A stretch of 64,000 bases of DNA from the NCBI GenBank assembly GCA_000231825.2, contig JH720374.1, positions 252,924 to 316,923 on the forward strand, in the 5' to 3' direction. Below the pieces are notes generated by a model that had not been told where the DNA came from, made no database searches, and worked only from the letters and a program-made list of their open reading frames with translations. Both the position numbers and the translations under genes were made by a program. Shown one piece after another: positions 40,240-53,630 of the stretch. The DNA is from Tetrahymena elliotti 4EA. Its lineage: Eukaryota > Ciliophora > Oligohymenophorea > Hymenostomatida > Tetrahymenidae. How positions within the stretch are numbered: the stretch's first letter is position 1; every line of letters starts with the position of its first letter.

Positions 40240-40884
40240 TTAGTATATTTTCAAGGGAGATTGCTCTATAGATTCTAATCACCTCAGGGAACAAATTATG
40301 ATTAAGAGGTTTTAATTTTATTATCACTATATAATTTACCTGATTGAGTCCGATAAATTTATGAAAGAAATGGGCTTCTTGTTATCATTGAAGTTTTTTT
40401 AGATAGAATTTTGCATAAATGTAAAACTAAATATTATAATTATGAAGTGTCTCACTTATTTTTTGTGGTACTCTATTTTAATAAGATTACTCTAGAGCAT
40501 TCTAAAATTAGAAGTTAAATGACACTTAAATAAATTTTATTATTCATTCCATAGATTTATAAATTTTACAATGAGTCATTTGTTAAAAAATAAACATACA
40601 TTGAGTAAAGAAAAGAAAATTATTCTAAAATTTAGAAAGGAATAGATAGCATATCTTAAAAAGTTGACATTCATTCATTATTTTATCAATTGCAATAATT
40701 TTTTTCTAATTAAAGAACCCAAAAAAATTTTAATGAATGTGATTTGAATTTTCTTCATAACATATTAGACTAAAATAATAATAAATAATATAAAAAAACT
40801 AAATAAATAAATATTTTTCAAATTTAATAACTAGTTTATTTAATATTTTTTTTATCAATATTTGAAGTCCAAGCTTTCTTTTGA
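40240..40884 (+). pseudogene. Possible gene fragment with a homopolymer frameshift
   Basis: Two plus-strand frames read like protein in turn. The first (about 40240-40400) includes YLIESDKFMKEMGFLLSLKFF-like sequence. The second is open from 40335 to TGA 40882-40884 and includes LDRILHKCKTKYYNYEVSHL and IRSQMTLKQILLFIPQIYKF. They would join if the T7 run near 40395 had one more T. Its 3' end overlaps by about 65 nt the end of the convergent Cys-rich gene. It could be a decayed gene, a split gene or a chance open frame. No function is suggested. Confidence 0.3.
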
Positions 40885-43800
40885 ATCAAGGGATTAAATT
40901 TATTTGAAAAGTTAACTTCAAGCTAATTAAAAGAAGTTCTTATCTTTTTATGAAAATATCTCTCAGGGTAAACAAAAATCTACCTTTAAAAATTTAAAGA
41001 ATTTTATGATTTTTGTAGTAGATACTATATTTTTTATTATTCTTGCTTATTTTTTGATCTTTCCTTGAAGAAATCATAAATCTTAGTTATTATTACTAAA
41101 AATAAATAAACTGGTTATTCGATTAATATTAACTAGATAACTAAAATTAAAATAAAACTGATAATATCAATAGTATTTGCATATTCTTCAAAATCAGTCT
41201 TTTGACAATATATTACTAAAAACAAGTACAGTAGATAGAAGATCATCCAAGATAAATAGTTTATTATTAAGTATGCATTTGTCACTTTAGATAAAAAAGG
41301 CATTGAATATAAAGTAATTACCAACTAAACTATTGAAATTATTACAGCTAAGATACTAGTAAGAAAATAGTTAAAGCTAAGCTGAATAAAGCAAGTAGGT
41401 AAAATTATGGATTCAAAAATTAAATAAACAAATACGAAATTTAGACTTAGTTTTGAGAAATTAGTAGACTCCTTTTTGATAATCTTTTAAGTTAACTCAT
41501 AGAAACCTTTATAGTTATGATTTTCAAACTTTTAATTAAGATAAAAGTAAATTTATCTCAGAATAATTATTGTTGCTAAAATGGTTATAATCAAAAATGA
41601 TATTTCTACTCCAATCTGAATACCAATTTTACGATTGAAATACCATTTTATTTAGGAATTAATTCCAATAGCAAATATAAAGATACTTAGTTCTGCATAT
41701 TAAATAATAAAGGCACATAAAAATAATTCATAAACTTTCAAAGAGATAGTTTATATCCTCTTATTTTTAACTTTTTAAATAGCTATGAAGCAAAGAAAAA
41801 ATACTATTAAAAGAATAAAGAATAAGATGACTCCAGATCCGCTGCTTTCAAGAATGTAAAAAGGGATATTTAAAAATTAGAATCTAAAATTATGATACTA
41901 AATTTAACTCTTTTCAACAGCAAGTGAGAAAATATTTAAAGTTTTTATTTTTTCAGATGGAACTTCACCTAAAAGTATTTAAAAATTGATAAAAATTTAT
42001 TTTTTTGAAAATAAATTTACCTTTCAAAGAGAGTAACAAATTATAAATATGATCAGGCAAAAATCCATCAATCATTAATACGAAAATTAATTTTTGAATA
42101 GTCAGTGAATTTTGAAAGATGGAAAAAGTAGAAGAAGATATAAGATATTAAGAAAAAACTTAAGCTAAAGAGCTATATTGATTTATTTCAACCAATGTTT
42201 CTGTAGATTTTTAGATTTTTTCTAACTAATTTTGACTAAAAATCTGAGAGTTGTGATTCACATAGCCTTGATAACATTTTGAATCAAATAAATTAAAACC
42301 ATCAATACAGATTGTACATTTATTTTCATCATCTTGATGATAGCATTTGATACAATTTGATGGACATTTAGAACAAAACCCATTTACATCTACATAGCCC
42401 ATATTGCATGGACATTATTAGCTAAATATAATATTCAAATTAACTTAATTAAATAAATACTGTAAATACTCCTTAATTAAGACACAAATTGATTGTTTTT
42501 TTTTGAATTAAGACCTTTTTATCAAAAACAACTTTTTTTTCAAGGTCTAAATTAAGAGTTAAAATATCTATTTAATAAATTTGCTTATTGTTTTCTGAGA
42601 AAAAATATTTATTTTATCCATTGCATTGATTTGATCTCATACCTAAGAAAATATTTTCAAAATGATAGAATAATTGTAAGATAGGGTTTTTTATTTTATT
42701 TTTATCAAACTTTAAGAATAAGAGGAATATGAGTCTAACATTAAAATTTGAAACACTTTTCTTAATATTTATAATTAAATATTTAATCATATTCTACTTT
42801 ACTTTTTTAAGGCAATAATCTAACATCTTCATATTAATTTTCATTTCTTTTTTAGAAACTTATCAGGTTTTTTAATTTAAAATTTTTTTATTAAGATAAT
42901 TTAATATTAGTTAAAATGAGACTTATTGTTTTTTTTTTTTGAAAAATTAGAAATATTAATATTGTAATAAAAGTTACACAGATAATTAATGAATATCAAT
43001 TATTACTTTGACATAAAATATTATTTAAGAAATGAGATGAATTAGAATTTCTTAATTTTATATTTTAAATTAATTTAAAAAATCTGATTAGATTCTAAAA
43101 AGTATTTAATTAATTAATTAAAAATGTTAAGATAAGTTTTTTAAAATTTAATAATATTTACAGATTCTTTATGTTCGCTTAAAATACAAAAAAAAAACCA
43201 TTTTTTATAATTATGCTATCACTTTTAAAATCTTTTGAGGTCAAATCAGTGAAATTGAGAATATGTTTTATATTATGAAAAAAAGTGTATTTTTTTTTCA
43301 CTAGAAATCAATTTATGTAATAGTAGTGTTTTTTTAAATAAAAATTTTCAAATAGATACCTAAATTAGATTTTCTGAATATAAAAATATAATTAAAACAA
43401 TATTTTCAGTTAAATTTGAAATTAGCTATTAAAATATTTATGTCAATTCAGACCCATCAAAAAATTTTAAATTAAGACACTTTTTGGATTTTATTTTTGA
43501 AATAAGACACTTTCTTGTTAAAAAAATACACCAACCCCTAGGTATGTTACTTTTGTAGCATACTATTAGGTCTACATATGCATTTACTATTTGTTTTATC
43601 AGGAATAAAAGATATTGGGCAAGTAGAAACACAAGTACTTTCTAAAGTTAGATATAACCATTTAGACAAATAGTACAAATTTCTTGTGTGGTACAAATAT
43701 TACAGTACTATATACAAGGTTGGCAACTTCCATTCAAATCCACAAATTTTAAATCACAAGGACAACTTAAACTAGTAATATTTGGTTATTATATAAATTA

Positions 43801-46276
43801 ATTTAGCTAAGAATAAGATAATATAAAATAATGATATTTTTAAAAATTGTAAAATAATTACTTTTGAAGTGTACTGTTAGCACGACATATACATTTATTA
43901 TTGATTGGATCAGGAGCAAAATATGTTGGACAAGTAGAAACACAACTACCTTCTAGAGTTAAATAATAGCCATCTTAGCAAGCAGAGCAGAGATCTTTTG
44001 AGGTGCAAATATTACAGTGTTATTAGCAAGGTTCACAAGTTCCATTTAAGTCAAAATATTTTACATCGCAAGGACAGCTTTAACTAAATTATTTATATTA
44101 GATATATAATATCAAATAAATAATGTTACTTTTTTAGTGTACTATATACACGACATACGCATTTGCTATTTGTTGAATCAGGAACAAAATATGTTGGACA
44201 AGTAGAAACGCAAGTACCTTCTAGAGTTAAATAATAACCATCTTAGCAAGCAGAGCATAGATCTTTAGAGGTACAAATATTACAGTGTTATTAACAAGGT
44301 TCACAAGTTCCACTTAAGTCAAAGTATTTTACATCACAAGGGCAGCTTTAACTAAAATTTAAGTTGAATGAATTATATTTTTTAGCAGTAAGATGAAAAA
44401 GAGAATAAACTCATTTTTTTTTAAATATGTACTTATTTAAGGAGCTATGAGGCCGACAAACACATTTTTTATTTGTATTATCTGACACAAATTAAGAAGG
44501 ACAACTTTAAATACATTTAAAATTAATATCTAAATAGAATTTTGATTAACAAATTTTGCAATTTTTCATAGATGAACAAGTTTGGCATGCAGGATCACAA
44601 ATATTATAAGCTTGATAGATATTTATTAGATACTGTGTTGAACCTTAAAATGCCTAGAAAGTGACTGACTAAATTATTTGAAAAAAATTTGAAAATGTAA
44701 TTCTAGCAATAAAATAAAAATAGACTTGAGAAAAACTATAATCCATAAGATGTGAATAAGGTAAACTATAAGATTTTGAGAATGTGTAAGAGTTTTTAGA
44801 TACATTAACTTAATTAGAAGAAGATACATAATTAATGATATACTAAAATGTACCAATAAATACCATGTTCTAAATTAATTAAAAGTTTAAAATAAGTTAT
44901 CTAATAGAATTAAATAAGTAATACTTCGTATTGTAAGAAAGTTCTGTAATTTATAAAAGGTAGAATTACACCTACTGATTGAATTTCTGATAAATTATTT
45001 ACATTAAAGTATCTAAATTTTTTTAAACTAAAATCATAGGCAAAAATGATTGATATCTTTTATTTTATATCAAAATTACTTAACTTTTTAAAATTACAAA
45101 AAGTAAATTTGATTACTTCATCAAAATTAACTACATAAGAGACCAAAAGCTATTCTGGTTAACTCAGCATATTAAGTTTTACATAGTAAAGATCTTTATA
45201 TACATTATTTTTTGCTTCCACTATTGTTAAGTAATCTTCAATCAAATATATACTGTGTTCCAACTTTATAGATAAAATCAAAATAAAGCAATTTACCATT
45301 TAAAAATTTTGTTGATAAATTAAAATTTTAAAAATTATCAATTCTAATTTTTAAATGGTAATTTTGATATAAATTATGTGAATACTAATATTATATTCTT
45401 ATTTGAATGAGTCCAAAATAAAATTATTTTACGTTGACTAAAAGTATATTAAAAGATTGCACTCCAAAAGAAAATTATTCATTGTAAATGGACCCATTTG
45501 TAAAAAATTTATTATCTACGATTACATGTTATTTTTCGTTTCTCATTCTAATGGCTGGAACATATTTAATATTTGAATTGTTAAATAGTCCTTCAAAAGA
45601 AGGAGAATAAAGTAAAAATAAGTTAAATGCATCAAAACAGCAGTAATAGTAAAATGCTCCCTTTTAAATTTAAAAGTTAAATTATATTTTTTATTTTTAA
45701 CAATCAAAATGTTTAATTTATAATAGTTTATACTGATTTTATGACTAAAAAGGAATTGCAAGAATAAGGAGACTATGGAATTTAGACAGAATTTAAATAT
45801 TTTGACTAACCAGAGGTCATTAAGTTTAAATCTATTGTGTAATAATTTAAACTATTCTAATAAACTAAGTAAACTATATTCTTTTTTATAATTTTAAAGA
45901 TTATCAAATAAAATATTTTTTTGAATAAAAAGCTACATCAATTATAAAATAGTGAGTTTCTAAATCTATCATCTGAATTCCATTTAAGATATAAGTAGCA
46001 GTAATAATTCCTTAGTCATTAAAAATACTATATCTGTAAAGATAATCGCTAGCAGCTTAATAAATTAGAGATTTTGTTTCCTTTTGAGTTATAAAATACT
46101 TTCTAAAAAGGAATAAAAAGTAAATTTATATGTTAATAATATATCAATTATACCTTAATATAAACAACATGATTAAGTATTTGAATTGGTAAAACGTCTA
46201 ATGCTACAGTTATTTATAATTTTTAAAGGCAATTTAGTAAAAAATATATTATTTTGATTAAATCGTATTTTCTCAT
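40818..46276 (-). CDS. Cys-rich multipass membrane protein, copy 1 (many introns, duplicated exons)
   Basis: The start is ATG 46276-46274 and the stop TGA 40820-40818. The N-terminus is hydrophobic (MRKYDLIKIIYFLLNCLQ) and fits a signal peptide. An unrecognised ectodomain follows (QAASDYLYRYSIFNDQGIIT, MTSGQSKYLNSVQIPQS, NNSNIKYVPAIRMRNEKQH, SYTFSKSYSLPYSHLMDYSF). Then come furin/growth-factor-receptor-like Cys repeats with CPC, HCNIC, CSACQDGYYL and CPTYF motifs, carried on separate symmetric exons. The juxtamembrane part (SSSTFSIFQNSLTIQK) leads to about eight membrane segments containing FESIILPTCFIQL, and a charged tail. The 43551-43771 exon has a one-base deletion (see findings). The organisation matches the two genes further right. 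A surface receptor or channel-like role is inferred from topology. Confidence 0.75.
43551..44351 (-). repeat. Three tandemly duplicated Cys-repeat exons
   Basis: Exons at 44130-44351 (222 nt), 43862-44083 (222 nt) and 43551-43771 (221 nt) are near copies. They share the same splice phase (two bases carried in, donor AA|GTAAC) and the same Cys pattern. The first two encode almost identical 74-residue repeats. The third differs more and is one base short. Introns between them are about 46 and 90 nt. Confidence 0.88.
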
Positions 46277-47313
46277 TTTATTTTTTGAATGCTATTTTTA
46301 AAATCCCAAATAATTAATTATATGATATCTTCATTGAAATTCTTTTAGAAATTGGAGTAAAATTAGTTTTTTAAAGAAAATATTAATAATTGATTTGATC
46401 TTATATATTTTCTTAAGTAAAACTAAAACCAACCAAACTTTATGAAAATATTTGTTCAGTCTTTTATCTATCTAGATATTTCTAAAATAATTTTTCTTTT
46501 GTGAAATAATCTAATATTTTTAACTCTACAAAACGGAATTATAAGATAAATATAATTCAAACCTTTCTTATCATTTCTAATTTAAATAAGGTACTTCCAA
46601 AGTAAATCGTGAAACTCTAAAACACACATTTTGCTTTAATTTTTTTGGTTTTGATTATAATAATTACTAACTCAAAATAATACCACAAAAAAAATTAAAG
46701 TATCATCAATATTAACTTAAAAAATTAGTAAAAATACTATCAATCCAAAAAATTAATATATTGAAATTATTTTACAATAAGATTGTAAATTAAGAAATAA
46801 AATTATTTTTGTCTTAATGTTGAATTACATACATTATTAATTAGATTAAGATTTTATTTTTAATAAACATAGAATATACTATTTTCAATAGATTCTAATT
46901 TAGCTTACATTTAAAAAAAAATCAATTAAAATTAATTTTCAAACCAGATAAGAAATTAATCACCTTTCTTATATATTAGTTGTAATTGTTTAGTTGATTT
47001 GCAAAAATAATCCCTTACTTGCATTACTTTTCTTCTAGTTGTGAAAACAATAATAAAATATTTTTAGTTGAAAATAAACTAATTTAAATATTTTAAATTT
47101 GAAATTTAAAGGTAGGAAAGTATCGAAATCCGAAATCTCTCAAAATGATATTGAATACTAATTTTGAAAACCTTAATTATTCATTTCTAATTAATGCCCT
47201 TTCTCACCATAGTTAAAATTCAAATTTTACAACTTAAAATATATTTTTAGATTAATAAATGATCAATCTATTAACTAGAAGAAAACATATAAAATTAACT
47301 AAATATCTATCTT
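46277..47313. other. AT-rich intergenic region
   Basis: This is the upstream flank of Cys-rich copy 1 and must contain its promoter. No coding or RNA signal was seen. Confidence 0.5.
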
Positions 47314-48105
47314 TCAAAAAAAGAGAAGAGGGTTAAAAATATGATTTAATTTTTTCAAAATTTCAATTATTCCCACAAATAATTTTTAATAACAATGATT
47401 TTTTTTTGACTAGCACTTTTTCAAGACCCTGCAATTAGAAAATAAATGTTTATCTTTTAATTAGTGCATTTTTTGTAAATAAATTTGTTTCTGGAACATT
47501 TAGTGGCTGAAAATGATTGAATTAAATTTATCACTATTCATTTTCTAAACTAATAGACTGAAAGGATTTATTTTATTAAATCGATTAAAATATTCACAAA
47601 TAAATTTTGTTATTCTAAACCTCAATTTATTAAAGAAAGAAATTTCAATTGAAATGAATGAATACAAAAAATAATATGTAATATTAATTAAAAAATAGTT
47701 ATTTGCTCTTCTAATGAAAGTGGAATATTTCATTTAGTAAAAAAATAAGCTAAAATAATTGAAATTTGCAAACCATATTAAAAATAAACTTTCATACTCA
47801 AGTAGAAATGTAAAAAGCAATAGTTTTTAGAGTTTCTTTTCTTTAAAAATACTGTAAGTTAAAATTTTTCCATATTTTTATTTAATAAAGAGGCAAGTAT
47901 TTTTTATACATTAAATGATCTTTGTAAAAAATATTGCTTTTGTCTTTCTATGGAATCTTTTAGAAAATTATTCTTCTTCTTCTTCTTCAACAAATAAGTA
48001 TAATTGCTTCATGTGATTTAAGAATAATTGGAATTATTTATATAGTTTTTAATAAATTTCTTCAAAATTTTAATATTTGAATAGTAATTAAAGAAAAACG
48101 CTCAT
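47314..48105 (-). CDS. Hypothetical open frame, 263 codons, low support
   Basis: In the TGA-only code this strand is open from ATG 48105-48103 (directly after an upstream TGA) to TGA 47316-47314. The beginning reads like protein (MSVFLQLLFKYQNFEEIYQK, then a Glu run from a GAA repeat). The remainder is rich in Phe, Ile, Asn and Lys and could be noncoding. In DNA this AT-rich, frames of this length can occur by chance. No domain, signal peptide or paralogue was recognised. It lies between Cys-rich copies 1 and 2 on the same strand. Confidence 0.27.
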
Positions 48106-49100
48106 TCATGTAATAATTCTGCATTTAATTTTACATCTTTTTTTTGGAGAATCTCCATTCAAAATTAACATTTAAAATATTATCACTATGGTCAAGATAA
48201 GTTATAGTAAAATAAATTTTTATTAAGTTTTAAATAGGAAAGTATCTAATAAATAATTTTTCTATGAAATCTTAATTAAATCGTGATTACAAATATTTAC
48301 AAAATATCTAATTTGATCTGAACTAATAAAAAACCTTTAAAAACTTAGTAGAAAATAATTTACATTTAATAAAATCCTTATTATAATAAGAGTTATTTCT
48401 TTTAATATTACCTTCTTTATTGTGGGTAAAAAAAATGTTAAAAATAAAAATTAATCATAGGGAATAAATCCTTTATTCAATAGAAATTAATTTTATAAAA
48501 ACTAGAATATGAAAAAAATATCATTTTAAAAAGACAAATTAAAATTAAAATATAATGTAATTATTCATATTTTAGGTAATAAAAGGAAGGATTTTGTTTA
48601 GTGATTATTAGAGTATAATATAAATTAAGGTCTTTATTTTTTCAAGAAATAAATTTCATTGATTTTATGAGGATTGGATGTATATCCAATTTAATATCCA
48701 TAGTATCTTAATTAATTTGATTCATGGATTGATAGAATTCTTGTGAAAAAAAATTGATTAATAAAATTATTGCATAAAGCTTGATTTTTTTGAGGTAATT
48801 TAATTAAATGTAAATAGAAAATCTAGTAAGAGACTGAAAGAAAGAATTATTTTTTTAATAAAATAAAACTAATAGCAAAAATAGATCTAAAAACATCAAT
48901 TCCTTAAAATAAACTATATATCTCTGCTATATATCTAAATTTAAAATCTTATGAAAAATATTAACTTAAAAATAAAATTGATCTGTCTTTTGTGTAACAT
49001 ATAAAAAATACTTTAATTTAATTAATTTCTTTTAATTAATCATTTGATAGGATTTTTATATTTACAGATTTTTATCGACCCTTGCATATTTAAAATAATA
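48106..49100. other. AT-rich intergenic region
   Basis: Only A/T runs and short frames were seen. Nothing can be supported. Confidence 0.5.
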
Positions 49101-49104
49101 TTAA

Positions 49105-49600
49105 ATGAACTATCAAGATTACAATTTACTCACTTTTGCACCATTTATTCAATATTTTTAGCCTCTTCAATTCTGTATTAAACAAACGAATTCAAAAATT
49201 TTTCATAATATATATTTTATGATACAGTTGTGATTGAGCTGTAAATTTTTTAGTAACCTAATTCTTAAGATTAACATTAAACAAATAAATAAGAGGATTT
49301 CAATAGAGTTGTTTCATATAGGTATGATAATTCTAATTAAGAAAAGAAGGGTAAAAGGTGTGTCACTCCATAAAGAGAAATCGGATATAATATTATCTTA
49401 TTCATACTACTTAATGATTTTACATGTAAACAAATAGTATATCTATAAGATTACATAAATAAGCAAGTAGACTACATATCCTAGTAAGATGACTTGTATA
49501 GTTATTAAAAGATATGCTTGCTAATCTAATTACTTTACATATTGTTATAAGTCTTGTTTTAAAGAATAAATATTTGATTTTTTAATAAAAATTGAATGTA
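49105..49600 (+). pseudogene. Possible coding relic in two frames
   Basis: An ATG near 49105 opens MNYQDYNLLTFAPFIQYF and ends at a TGA near 49231. A second frame overlapping it continues with VVIELQIFQQPNSQDQHQTN and DYINKQVDYISQQDDLYSYQ to a TGA near 49575. Each frame resembles Tetrahymena protein but they do not join without a shift. It could be a decayed gene or noncoding sequence. No family was recognised. Confidence 0.22.
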
Positions 49601-50720
49601 TAATCCTAGTCACAGAGTTGAGTCAATCATTAAATATGCATTTTTTAGTTTAGAATAGAAAGGTTTGAAATAAATAATGATTATTAGTAATTTAATTCAA
49701 TAGCTATAACTTTATGTTACAGACTATCCTGTTTTAACTAGCCTAATAATATAAATAGGCATTAAAAAATATTTAAATAATTAATAAAGGATTTTAAAAT
49801 TCCTTTTTATTTTATTCAAAAAATAGCTTTATTCTATAATATATTTATTGTTATTTCTTGAAAATTTACATTTCTTAAATTGATCTTGCTCTGCTCACAT
49901 AAGAATATTATTATTATTATATCTACAAATAACACACTCAATGTTAGAGTCAGTACTATTTCGATTGCAAATAAACTTCAATCCATCAATAATTTATCCT
50001 AGTTTTTTTCAGAAATATTATCTAAATTTAAATAATTTTTTATAGCATATTATACAATTAATACCATCTAAAGACTAATCAACCTGATTACTTACAGTAG
50101 ATGCATGATTTACCTTAAAGTAAAAAATTATTTGGTAGGCATGTCAAACAACTTTTGGTCATTAATCATTACAATTTTAGCATTTTTATAACATATTACA
50201 AAATAATTATTTCTAATAATTGATTAAATTATGGATAATATTTTATAAAAATTAAGTTTCATTCTTAAAAGTATTATCTAAGATGATTTAAATAGCAATG
50301 AAAATATTAGGACTATAAGATTTTAAATATTATCTAAAACTTTAAAAAAAACAATTTTTATGAGTTAAAGTTAAATAATTAATTAGATTAAAACATTCTC
50401 TTTTAACCTTTTAAATTATTAATAAGTTTTTCTATCATACATTAAAATTTTTTTTAGCACATAATAAACTTTACTGTGAATAAATAACATAAATTGAATT
50501 ACATTATTTAAATTTATAAGTGCTTGAAGCATTTTAGTTAAGGCTTTTTTGTGGTTTTGTTATTGATAATGATTTTGTGAATAATATTACATAATTTATA
50601 TATTTTGAATGAATTAAAATCAATTTACTAAATTTAATAATTATTTACAACTTTAAAAAAACACATGATTTCTTATATTTACAGTTCAAAATGATGTTTT
50701 ACAATAAACATTCTTTTAAT
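49601..50720. other. Intergenic region with a weak Cys-pair relic on the minus strand
   Basis: Mostly AT-rich. On the minus strand near 49880-50075 one frame contains two Cys pairs (NCIICYKKL and IECVICRYNN) but is broken by two in-frame TGA codons. This may be a zinc-finger gene relic. Otherwise nothing was recognised. Confidence 0.35.
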
Positions 50721-53630
50721 TCATTTTTTGCTATTTCTTAACCAATTTTTTTAGGAAACCATCATATTGAATTAATTTTAAAAGCTTTATTCAAAACTGA
50801 AAACTGATTTATTCTGGTTTTAATTAGATTTTTAATTTTCGAGTACTGAGTTAAATAAATTACTTTACAAATTTGAACTGTTGAGTATTTATTCTTTTTT
50901 CTAGCGTTCTTTCAGCTTTTCTTAAATAATTTCAATTAATTTAATTAGTAAGCTTAAAATCATATATGCAGGATTAATTAGTAACAGTAACTATACATTT
51001 ACCAAAAATCCCTAACTAATATTATCAAGGGTAGTTGCTTCACTATTAATATCAGATTAAGTTGAATAGTGGCTTAAGAGAAAGTATTAAATATAAAGAG
51101 CTAGCCATAAAACTCCACTCAATATAAAATAGAAATTGGTTAATTTAGACAAAAAGGGCATTAAATATATTATTAGTATTATTTATATTACTTAAGTTAT
51201 TATTGCAATAATTATCAAAGTTCTCCAATAGTTACTTAACTGGATAAAAAATGTTGGGATTAAAACTGATTCAATGAATAAATAAATTAATATAAAATTT
51301 CTTCTAAATTTTGACTCAAATATGGTTTCATTTAGTATTTTTTGTCTAGTTATTTCATAAAAATCAGGAACCTAAATAATATGTTTATCTCTATTTAGAT
51401 ACTAATATTGTTATTAGAATAAAATAATAGATATGATAAAAAGAGTAACTAGAAAAGGTATTTTAATTCCTAACTAATCATAGTTAGAAGAATCTATAAA
51501 ATATTTTATTTAAGTATTAACTCCTATTACAAATATCACCATTGAAAGCTAAAAATATTAGATGATGAAGGTGGAAAAAATGCTATTATAACATTTTTAT
51601 GAGTATAACTTGATTTTTTCATCCTTGACTTTTTCTGATAGAAGAAAGAATAAAACAAATAAAGTCAAGCATATCAAAAATAAAGATACAGCAGATCCAC
51701 AAGTATTCAATATATGGTATGAAAGATTTACAGATTCAAATTTTATAGTAGGATAATTTATGTCGCTCTAATCAAGAAATAGTTTCAAAAAATTAAGAGA
51801 TTTAAACTGTTAAGAAGGTATTTAGTCTATTATATTTAACAAAAAGAAATTAATTAACATATTTACCATGAATAAAAATTTACCTTTAATCTTTAACAGT
51901 GGCTCATAAATTTATTTTGGGAGATTAATATTAACTAAGATTAAATATGAAATTTTTTAGCAACTTAAACCTGTTGTCAAAATTCCGAAACTTGATGAAG
52001 AAATTGCATTTTATGCCACGTTGAAAGCTACAGTGGAACCAACAGTAGTCTATGTTGTTATTTCTGTTTGCTATGTAATTTACTTTACTTTTTAAGGAGT
52101 GTAAATTACAGAACTATATAAATTTTCTTTTTCACATGTTGAATCTTTTAAAACATCACCTTCTTTGCAGCTTGTACATGAATTACTAGTACTTCCTGAG
52201 CATTCTTTACATGTTTCATGACATTTTTCACATATTTATTTATTGATTGGACTCAAGTTACTAGAATCATTTATGCAAAAGCTACTATCTGGTTTTATAA
52301 GAGAACATTTTTATTGATTATTGCAAAATAAAATTTTATTCTTCAAATCTATGCATTTATTTTCTTCTTCAGAAAAGTAACATTAGCTTTTATCTTGCTT
52401 GTTGCAGTCATCCTTGGAAGGTAATGTTTCACAGAGTAAACATTTTTTAAATGATATATCCTAATTAAATTTATAAAAAATGTTTGTTTTTGACTGAAAA
52501 TAGGAGGATATTTTTAAAAAATTTGTAAAAGAATAAAAACTTTTATCTAATTTATTTTTTATTAGTTTAATAAAATAAAAAAAAAATTTGTTTACATAAT
52601 ATCCTTCCTTACAAATGCATTCCTTATTTTATAAATACAAATCTTTGGCACAAATTGTGCAATTATTTTGATCTTCACATTAAATACACTCTAGACTACA
52701 ATCATTACAATTTCCATATTGATCACACGTTTTACAACCTGATTTGCAAGTAATACAAACCTTTTACTGGTTACAGTAATGAGAAGTAGGAGGATTAGAA
52801 TTGCAGCTATTTTAGTATAGGTAGAACTCATTAGAGCATTTATTGCAGATTTAACTATCTTATATGCAGTCTTGGCAATTAGATATTTAGCATTACTCAC
52901 AAATTTAAGTTTAAGTATTAGGCCCATAACCCTTACTTCCACAAATTTAGCACATATAATTCAGTAAAAAATATGGATTTTAACATTTTGTACATTCAAA
53001 ATTTGTGTTACACTCTATACAGTGTAAAGGACATTCAAAATATTCATTTCCATGTAGTGATGAATAAGAAGGTTAAGAGCTTTCACAAGTTGGCATAGAA
53101 GGAGGTATTTTTATATATCTGGTAAATCCATTTGAACATGATTAGCAAATTTTACTTTAATAAATACATGATTAACAATTTGGTGTGCAATAACTCGGAG
53201 GCTTAAGAGCACATATTTTGTTTGCATTACAATCAACATAATCTGGTTTTATATCCAGACATTAATTTTGGTAGAGATAAGGATATTAAGAATTATTATT
53301 ACATAATTTACATTAATTTATTTCTTCTTTGCAGTCATCGCAATTGTCTACTTTGCATTTAGAGCATATTTTAGTTTATGGATCACAATAAGTTCCTTTA
53401 GGTTAATCATTATAACATTGCTTATTAAATAGGTATAAATCCTTATTACATTATGTGCAACTATTTAAATCACTTAAGCATGAATAACACTATTTATTTT
53501 CACATAATTTACAATCATTATTTGAATCACAATAGCTATAATCTGGTATTGAATCATAACATTTATACTAATACTGATTGGATGTTGGAATTAATATAAA
53601 AATAGTCGTTAGAACTATTTTCAAAATCAT
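50721..53630 (-). CDS. Cys-rich multipass membrane protein, copy 2 (apparently intact)
   Basis: The start ATG is 53630-53628 with a signal peptide (MILKIVLTTIFILIPTSNQ); the stop TGA is 50723-50721. The first exon, to about 52590, encodes an ectodomain with dozens of Cys in furin/growth-factor-receptor-like spacing (CKLCENKQCYSCLSDLNSCT, CSKCKVDNCDDCK, CQSCSNGFTRY, CKTCDQYGNCNDC). After an intron come more Cys repeats, a Thr/Gln-rich stalk and the shared juxtamembrane motif SSSFGILTTGLSCQKISYL. About eight membrane segments follow (for example VSLFLICLTLFVLFFLL, YLFIESVLIPTFFIQLS, QLLLLINPAYMILSLL). The charged tail ends NWLRNSKK, close to the paralogue's NYWIRKKKK. No internal TGA was found. 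Receptor or channel function is inference. Confidence 0.85.
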
